Source: JBEIUL01 sp044356865 (lineage in GTDB: Bacteria > Planctomycetota > Phycisphaerae > Phycisphaerales > SM1A02). Taken from it: a stretch of 13,550 nt of DNA. Positions within the stretch are counted from its first letter, which is position 1. Each line of letters opens with the position of its first letter. Shown here one piece after another: positions 1 through 4,556 of the stretch. The stretch spans positions 1 through 13,550 of the forward strand of contig JBIKVN010000069.1 in assembly GCA_044356865.1 (NCBI GenBank), read 5' to 3'. The translations under genes were made by a program, and so were the position numbers. Below the pieces are notes generated by a model that saw nothing but the letters and a program-made list of their open reading frames with translations, made no database searches and was not told where the DNA came from.

Positions 1-545
1 AGACCACCGGCATCCAGAATCCCGAGAACGAGACGAACCTCTCGACCGGCACCCTCTGGAACTACCTCAACGCGACCGCCGAGGCGTACCGGTCGCCGCT
101 CGACCCGACCGACCGCATCCGCTCGTATTCGTTCAGTTCGTACGTCGGCGTCACCATCCCCGACGACTGGACGCAGGGCGGAGCGCCGCTCGTCCCGCTG
201 CCGCCCGGACAGGTGAACCTCGACACCCGTACCCTCGCGAAACTCCCGCGTCCGGCCGAGACCCTCGCCACCATCGGCGAGTACGACGCGGTGCTGCCCT
301 ACAACCTCGCGGGCTGGATCATCGACTGGTCGACACCGCTCTGGATCGACACGCCCGCGACCTGGAACGGGCTGAAGGTGAACCACTCGACCTACGACGG
401 GGCGGTGCGTTCGCTCAACATCATGAGTGAACGGTTCCGCCGGGCGATCGAGGATTCGGGTCACCACAACGTGACCGAGCCGCTCGACGGCAGCGCCTGG
501 GCCGCGATCCGCGGCTCGATCCTGCCCGGTCGCCTGCCTTACTGA
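1..545 (+). CDS. C-terminal part of a pilin-like (type II secretion pseudopilin-type) protein, 5' truncated
   Basis: The reading frame is open from base 3 to the TGA at 543-545, giving about 180 residues with no start inside the window. An internal GTG at 213 is not a credible start, because the frame and the protein character continue upstream of it. The early part reads GTLWNYLN, then AYRSPLDPTDRIRSYSF. From memory this resembles the 'LWPYL...YRCPxDP...RSYS' stretch in the C-terminal domain of planctomycete proteins that carry a prepilin N-terminal cleavage/methylation domain. The usual Cys is replaced here by Ser. The diagnostic N-terminal prepilin helix lies outside the window, so the assignment is tentative. 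Such proteins are expected to be membrane-tethered or assembled outside the cytoplasm. The 3' end overlaps the end of the convergent lipoprotein gene by 7 bp. Confidence 0.55.
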   Translation, partial: TTGIQNPENETNLSTGTLWNYLNATAEAYRSPLDPTDRIRSYSFSSYVGVTIPDDWTQGGAPLVPLPPGQVNLDTRTLAKLPRPAETLATIGEYDAVLPYNLAGWIIDWSTPLWIDTPATWNGLKVNHSTYDGAVRSLNIMSERFRRAIEDSGHHNVTEPLDGSAWAAIRGSILPGRLPY

Positions 546-949
546 GCAGACGTTCCGGCCGGCGGGGCCTCGGCCTCGACCACGATGAGCCGCATCGCGG
601 TGCGATCGTCGTCGGAAAGGTCGGGGTCGCTCATCGCGGCGCTGACCGCGGCGGTCCGATCGTTCGCGGCCCCGAAGAGCTCGAACCAGCGGGTTCGCTC
701 CTCGTCGGTCCGCGGTGACCCGCCGATCGATCTTCCGTACTCGCGGAACGACCGGTTCGCCGCGGTCCGGGCCTCGACGAGTTTCCGGAACCCCGCGAAC
801 CGTGGGTCGGCGGCGGCGGTCCGCACCGATTCGTCGAAGCGCAACTCGGGCGGCGGCGGGACCGTCACCACCTCTTCCTCGCCCCCGCAGCTGACGAGTG
901 GCAGGCTCAAGCAGAGCGTCGCGGCCGTGGTGGTCAAGGAGCTTCGCAT
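539..949 (-). CDS. Small predicted lipoprotein of unknown function
   Basis: This is a 136-residue protein starting at the ATG at 949 and ending in a TAA at 541-539. I chose this start because a short basic N-terminus (MRSSL) is followed by a hydrophobic stretch and a good lipobox, LVSC, at residues 18-21. This predicts signal peptidase II cleavage and lipid attachment at Cys21. Gly at +2 (not Asp) is compatible with outer-membrane sorting by E. coli rules, which may not hold here. The mature part starts with an acidic, then Pro-rich linker (residues 24-35). It continues as a mostly helical, charged segment rich in Arg, Glu, Asp and Ala, with no motif I recognise. The same frame stays open far upstream on the minus strand, but that extension is antisense to the GH13 gene and is not credible. 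No Shine-Dalgarno is visible; the bases before the ATG are pyrimidine-rich. Existence as a gene is likely; its role is unknown. Confidence 0.75.
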   Translation of the reverse strand: MRSSLTTTAATLCLSLPLVSCGGEEEVVTVPPPPELRFDESVRTAAADPRFAGFRKLVEARTAANRSFREYGRSIGGSPRTDEERTRWFELFGAANDRTAAVSAAMSDPDLSDDDRTAMRLIVVEAEAPPAGTSAQ

Positions 950-1007
950 GGGAGGGGGAGGATAGGAATTCCCGGACGGACCGGGTGGATTGTGGCGGTT
1001 TCGGGCG

Positions 1008-1013
1008 TAGTAT
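1008..1013 (+). promoter_or_regulatory. Candidate -10 element (TAGTAT) for the GH13 gene
   Basis: The 123-bp gap between the divergent lipoprotein and GH13 genes contains TAGTAT, a 4/6 match to the TATAAT consensus. It would place transcription start near 1020, about 50 nt before the chosen ATG. No good -35 hexamer sits 16-18 bp upstream, so the call is weak. A TAnnnT hexamer in a similar place also precedes other genes of the window (near 3220, 4468 and 9600). Confidence 0.3.
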
Positions 1014-1072
1014 CCGCCCGCTTTCCCCGAAACCGGAGCCATATTCGCGTGAACCTCCGCTCGAGCCTCAGC

Positions 1073-3127
1073 ATGTCGAAACGGGCCACTCGAATCCTCG
1101 CGGCCGCGCTGGCCGCCGGGCTCGCCGCCGTCGCGATCGCGACCGGTCCGTCGAGCCGCCCCGGCGTGGGCGCGATCTTCTACGCGGGCGGGAAGGGCCA
1201 GCCCGCCGGCACGACCTTCCGCACCTGGGCCCCGAACGCCGCCGGCGTGCGGGTCGCGGGCACCTTCAACAACTGGAGCGCCACGAGCCATCCGCTGCAC
1301 TCCGAAGGCAACGGCTGGTGGTCGGTCGACGTGAGCTTCGTCTACCCGAACGCGGCCTACAAGTTCGTGATCCAGCGGCCGGGCGGCACGCTGCTCTGGA
1401 AGAACGACCCGCGGGCCCGGCGGCTCACGAGCAGCGTCGGGAACTCGATCGTCTACAAGACCGACCAGTACCAGTGGCAGGCGAACTCGTTCCAGATGCC
1501 GGCGTGGAACGACCTCGTGATCTACGAGATGCACCCGGGCACCTTCCACGTGCCCGACGGCACGCCGCCCGGCACCTTCGACGACGTGAAGGCGAAGCTC
1601 GACTCGCTCGTTGACCTCGGCGTGACCGCGATCCAGATGATGCCGGTGGCCGAGTTCCCCGGCGACCTCTCGTGGGGCTACAACCCGTCGCACCCGTACG
1701 CGGTCGAGAGTTCCTACGGCGGCCCCGACGAGCTGAAGGAACTCATCGACGCGGCCCACGCCCGCGGCCTCGCGGTCTTCTCCGACCTCGTCTTCAACCA
1801 TCTCGGGCCGAACGACCTCGACCTCTGGCAGTTCGACGGCTGGAGCCAGAACGGCCTCGGCGGGATCTTCTTCTACAACGACTTCCGGGCCTACACGCCG
1901 TGGGGCGACACCCGGCCCGACTTCGGCCGCGGTGAGGTCCGCAGCTACATCCGCGACAACGTCCTGATGTGGCTCGAGGAGTTCCGCCTCGACGGCCACC
2001 GCATGGACGGCACCAAGTTCATCCGCCGCGTCGGCGAGAAAGGCCCGGACATCCCCGAGGGCTGGTCGCTGCTGCAGTGGATCAACGACTCGGTCGACGC
2101 GAGCCAGCCCTGGAAGATCTCGATCGCCGAGGACCTCGGCTCGAACGAGTGGATCTCGAAGCCGACCGGGGCCGGCGGCGCGGGCTTCGATTCGCAGTGG
2201 GACGCCCAGTTCTTCTGGCCGGTCCGCAACGCGGTCATCGTAGCGAACGACTCCGACCGCTCGATGTGGGCGGTCCGCGACGCGATCGCCGCGAACTACA
2301 ACGGCCAGGCCCTGCAACGCGTGATCTACACCGAGAGCCACGATGAGGTGGCGAACGGGAAGAAGCGGGTGCCCGAGGAGATCTCGCCGGGCAACGCCGC
2401 GAGCTGGTGGGCCAAGAAGCGCTCGACGCTCGGGGCGTTCGTGACCTTCACCTCGCCGGGGATTCCCATGATGTTCATGGGTCAGGAGTTCCTCGAGGAC
2501 GGCTGGTTCGCCGACACCGATCCGCTCGACTGGAGCAAGGCGACGACCTTCGCGGGCATCCGCTCGATGTACCGCGACCTCGTCCGGCTGCGCCGCGACC
2601 TCGACGGGAAGACCCGCGGCCTGAAGGGCCCGCACCTGAACGTCCACCACGTGAACGACTCGCTCAAGATCCTCGCGTGGCACCGCTGGGAGAACGGCGG
2701 GCCCGGCGATGACACGATCCTGGTCGCGAACTTCTCGGGGTTCGGCCGCACCGGCTACCGCATCGGCGTGCCGCGGGCGGGCCAGTGGAAAGTGCGGTTC
2801 AACTCCGACTGGAACGGCTACGACGCGGGCTTCTCGAACTGGGGCACCTTCGACGCGACCGCCCAGTCGGTGCCGTGGGACGGCCTGCCGTTCAGCATCA
2901 CGCTGGGCATCGGGCCGTACACCGGCGTGGTGCTCTCGCAGGAGCCGCCGCCGCCGGCGAACCCCAACGACCTGAACGGGGACGGCAAGGTCAACGCGGC
3001 CGACCTGGGGATCCTGCTCGGGAACTGGGGCCTGACCCCGGCCACGCCCCAGCAGGGGGATCTGGACGGCAACGGGACGGTCAACGCGGCCGATCTGGCC
3101 CGGCTGCTTGCCGCGTGGGCGCCGTGA
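1073..3127 (+). CDS. Secreted GH13 alpha-amylase/branching-enzyme-like protein with dockerin-like tail
   Basis: This 684-residue exported glycoside hydrolase family 13 enzyme is expected to act on alpha-1,4/1,6-glucans. From the ATG at 1073, a basic start and an Ala-rich hydrophobic stretch (to about residue 24) form a signal peptide. GTG codons at 992 and 1049 are in frame, but they only add residues before it. Residues about 45-130 look like a CBM48/E-set domain (FRTWAPNA, FNNW). The TIM barrel (about 145-540) keeps the four GH13 regions: region I DLVFNH (Asp238, His243); region II HRMD (Arg310, nucleophile Asp312); region III IAED (acid/base Glu353); region IV ESHDE (His423, Asp424). A GlgB-like C-terminal beta domain follows (about 550-625). 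The tail has two calcium-loop repeats, starting at Asp633 and Asp663 (DLNGDG, DLDGNG), each followed by DLxxLL and a Trp. The order CBM48-barrel-beta resembles branching enzymes, yet those are normally cytosolic. Whether it hydrolyses or transfers cannot be told by eye. Confidence 0.93.
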   Translation: MSKRATRILAAALAAGLAAVAIATGPSSRPGVGAIFYAGGKGQPAGTTFRTWAPNAAGVRVAGTFNNWSATSHPLHSEGNGWWSVDVSFVYPNAAYKFVIQRPGGTLLWKNDPRARRLTSSVGNSIVYKTDQYQWQANSFQMPAWNDLVIYEMHPGTFHVPDGTPPGTFDDVKAKLDSLVDLGVTAIQMMPVAEFPGDLSWGYNPSHPYAVESSYGGPDELKELIDAAHARGLAVFSDLVFNHLGPNDLDLWQFDGWSQNGLGGIFFYNDFRAYTPWGDTRPDFGRGEVRSYIRDNVLMWLEEFRLDGHRMDGTKFIRRVGEKGPDIPEGWSLLQWINDSVDASQPWKISIAEDLGSNEWISKPTGAGGAGFDSQWDAQFFWPVRNAVIVANDSDRSMWAVRDAIAANYNGQALQRVIYTESHDEVANGKKRVPEEISPGNAASWWAKKRSTLGAFVTFTSPGIPMMFMGQEFLEDGWFADTDPLDWSKATTFAGIRSMYRDLVRLRRDLDGKTRGLKGPHLNVHHVNDSLKILAWHRWENGGPGDDTILVANFSGFGRTGYRIGVPRAGQWKVRFNSDWNGYDAGFSNWGTFDATAQSVPWDGLPFSITLGIGPYTGVVLSQEPPPPANPNDLNGDGKVNAADLGILLGNWGLTPATPQQGDLDGNGTVNAADLARLLAAWAP

Positions 3128-3151
3128 GCCCGGAGTCCCGGTCATCCGGGC
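3128..3151 (+). repeat. Small inverted repeat just after the GH13 stop
   Basis: GCCCGG (3128-3133) pairs with CCGGGC (3146-3151). Alternatively CCCGG (3137-3141) pairs with CCGGG (3146-3150) around a TCAT loop. It abuts the stop codon and could protect the 3' end or contribute to termination, but no T-tract follows it directly. Confidence 0.4.
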
Positions 3152-3161
3152 AGTGGCGATA

Positions 3162-3195
3162 AGCGGGGCGGTCGTACGAAATCCGCTCGTTTTTT
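3162..3195 (+). terminator. Possible weak intrinsic terminator after the GH13 gene
   Basis: AGCGG (3162-3166) can pair with CCGCT (3183-3187), and a run of six T (3190-3195) follows two bases later. The loop is long (16 nt) and contains the palindrome TCGTACGA. The T-tract is the best sign of termination here. The short stem makes the call uncertain. Confidence 0.35.
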
Positions 3196-3196
3196 C

Positions 3197-3225
3197 TCGT
3201 CATCCCCGGAACTCCGGTCTACATT
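3197..3225 (+). promoter_or_regulatory. Candidate sigma70-type promoter for the 3290 gene
   Basis: TCGTCA (3197-3202, 4/6 match to TTGACA) and TACATT (3220-3225, 4/6 match to TATAAT) are separated by exactly 17 bp. The predicted start is near 3232, leaving a leader of about 58 nt before the ATG at 3290. It sits directly after the T-tract of the putative upstream terminator, which fits independent transcription. Confidence 0.4.
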
Positions 3226-3289
3226 CGGGAGCCTCGGTCGGTCGCTCCACCGGCGGGTCGTCAGCACTTCTCACGAAAGGTCTCTTCCG

Positions 3290-4321
3290 ATGAAGCATGG
3301 TCTCCTGGTTGTCGCCGTCGCGTCGTGTGCCTCCGCCTCGTTCGCCAACGATGTGGTCATCGACGGACAGCTTGATGCGAACTACGTCCAGAAGCCTCTC
3401 GCCGTGCAGGACACGCAGACCGGTTTCGGCGACTCGAATCTCGGCGTGGTCGATTACGCCAACGGCAACGAGCTCGACACCCTGTACTACCGTCTCGACG
3501 CCGACCGCCTGCTCCTGCTCGTCGGCGGAAACCTCGAAGGCCGCACCGACAACTACAACAAGCTCGAGGTCTTCATCGACTTCCGGGACGGCGGCCAGAA
3601 CCGGCTGCTCGGCAACAATCCCGATGTCGACTACAACGGCCTCAACCGGATGGGCGACGACGGCACGGGCGTCGGACTCACCTTCGACAAGGGCTTCGCC
3701 CCCGACTTCTACCTGACGATGACCGCCGGCGGCACTCCGCTCGCGACCTATGCCAACATCGCCGAACTCCTCACGAAGGGCGGGGGGGCCGGCGCGTACA
3801 TCGGTTCCGGCGGCGCCGGGGCTTGCTGTCCGCTGGTCGCCAAGAACGGCGTGATGATCGGCTTCGACAACTCGAACATCGCGGGCGTGACCGGTGGAAG
3901 CGACCTCGGCAGCGGGGCGGGCGTGACGACCGGCATCGAGATCAAGATCCCGCTGGCCCTGCTCGACGGCTACGCGGGCGGCGACCTCAAGGTCTCGGTC
4001 ATCCTGAACGGACAGGGCCACGACTACCTTTCGAACCAGTTCCTGCCCGGCATCGGCGGCGGGCCGAACCTGGCCGAGCCGCGGCTGGTGAACCTCGACT
4101 TCGTGCCGGGTGCCCAGTTCGCGGTCATCCCGGGCAACGGCGGCGGCAATCCCTGCCCGGCCGACTTCGACGGCGACGGCAACGTCGGCGCGGCCGACCT
4201 CAGCGGCCTGCTCGCCGCGTGGGGTACCAAGAACCCGAAGTACGACCTCGCCGGCGACGGCGGTCCGGTCGGGGCCGGGGATCTCAGCGTGCTGCTGGCG
4301 GCCTGGGGTCCGTGCCCCTGA
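3290..4321 (+). CDS. Secreted protein of unknown function with cysteine-flanked dockerin-like tail
   Basis: This is a 343-residue protein. The ATG at 3290 is preceded by AAAGG (3276-3280) with a 9-nt spacer, a reasonable ribosome site. Residues 1-19 (MKHGLLVVAVASCASASFA) are a signal peptide, so the product is exported. The body (about 21-280) is rich in Gly, Asp and Asn and in predicted short beta strands (VVIDGQLD, LEVFIDFRDGG, VDYNGLNRMG). I recall similar bodies in planctomycete secreted proteins, some ending in PEP-CTERM signals, but know no function. The tail carries two EF-hand-like repeats. The first is canonical (Asp292, Asp294, Asp296, Asn298, Asp303) and begins after Cys289. The second (from Asp319) has Ala at loop position 3 and one extra residue, and the protein ends WGPCP. 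The upstream GH13 enzyme shares the tail type. A binding or structural role on the cell surface is possible but unproven. Confidence 0.88.
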   Translation: MKHGLLVVAVASCASASFANDVVIDGQLDANYVQKPLAVQDTQTGFGDSNLGVVDYANGNELDTLYYRLDADRLLLLVGGNLEGRTDNYNKLEVFIDFRDGGQNRLLGNNPDVDYNGLNRMGDDGTGVGLTFDKGFAPDFYLTMTAGGTPLATYANIAELLTKGGGAGAYIGSGGAGACCPLVAKNGVMIGFDNSNIAGVTGGSDLGSGAGVTTGIEIKIPLALLDGYAGGDLKVSVILNGQGHDYLSNQFLPGIGGGPNLAEPRLVNLDFVPGAQFAVIPGNGGGNPCPADFDGDGNVGAADLSGLLAAWGTKNPKYDLAGDGGPVGAGDLSVLLAAWGPCP

Positions 4322-4354
4322 GCGGGTCCGCGAACGGCGGAATCGAACCGAACT

Positions 4355-4393
4355 CCGAGGGCCTGGCGAACCGCGCCGGGCCCTCGGTCGTTT
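4355..4393 (+). terminator. Strong intrinsic terminator after the 3290 gene
   Basis: The arm at 4355-4368 (CCGAGGGCCTGGCG) pairs with 4374-4387 around a 5-nt loop. This is a 14-bp stem with a single U-G wobble in the middle. TCGTTT (4388-4393) follows. It lies 33 bp after the stop codon and should separate this gene from the metalloprotease gene. Confidence 0.8.
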
Positions 4394-4439
4394 CCCGTCC
4401 GCCGCCCGCGTCGGGCGATTTCCGTTTTCGCCGCATTTT

Positions 4440-4454
4440 GGCGGGCAACCCGCC
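4440..4454. repeat. Perfect inverted repeat upstream of the metalloprotease gene
   Basis: GGCGGG, CAA, CCCGCC form a perfect 6-bp inverted repeat. It lies in the -35/spacer region relative to the candidate -10 hexamer at 4468. That location would suit a protein-binding operator, but GC-rich palindromes arise easily in this base composition. Confidence 0.4.
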
Positions 4455-4467
4455 GCATGCCCGACAC

Positions 4468-4473
4468 TAGAGT
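4468..4473 (+). promoter_or_regulatory. Candidate -10 element (TAGAGT) for the metalloprotease gene
   Basis: TAGAGT matches TATAAT at 4 of 6 positions and lies in a locally AT-richer stretch. No convincing -35 hexamer is found 16-18 bp upstream. Transcription would start near 4480, giving a leader of about 77 nt. Confidence 0.3.
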
Positions 4474-4484
4474 GTTTCGGGAAC

Positions 4485-4499
4485 GGCGGAGGATCCGCC
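4485..4499 (+). repeat. Hairpin at the predicted 5' end of the metalloprotease mRNA
   Basis: GGCGGA, GGA, TCCGCC form a perfect 6-bp stem with a 3-nt loop. If transcription starts near 4480, this would be a 5'-terminal stem-loop that could stabilise the message. The pairing is seen; the role is inference. Confidence 0.35.
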
Positions 4500-4556
4500 G
4501 CCTCCAAGTCGTTTCGCGCCTCGAGCGCTCCCGCACCGCATAGGAAACCTCGCTCC

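Noticed and set aside
992..1072. GTG starts at 992 and 1049 for the GH13 gene
   Set aside because: They add a non-signal-like leader before the basic start and hydrophobic core. The 992 codon would lie upstream of the candidate -10 box. The 1049 codon cannot be fully excluded.
950..3145. Very long minus-strand open frame upstream of the lipoprotein start
   Set aside because: It is exactly antisense to the GH13 gene, is Arg/Val/Pro-rich without domains, and arises from the GC-rich third positions of the sense gene. Only the part from 949 down is protein-like, with a signal peptide.
4110..4556. Upstream extension of the metalloprotease frame
   Set aside because: It would overlap the end of the 3290 gene out of frame and run through the terminator. 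The signal peptide begins at 4557.
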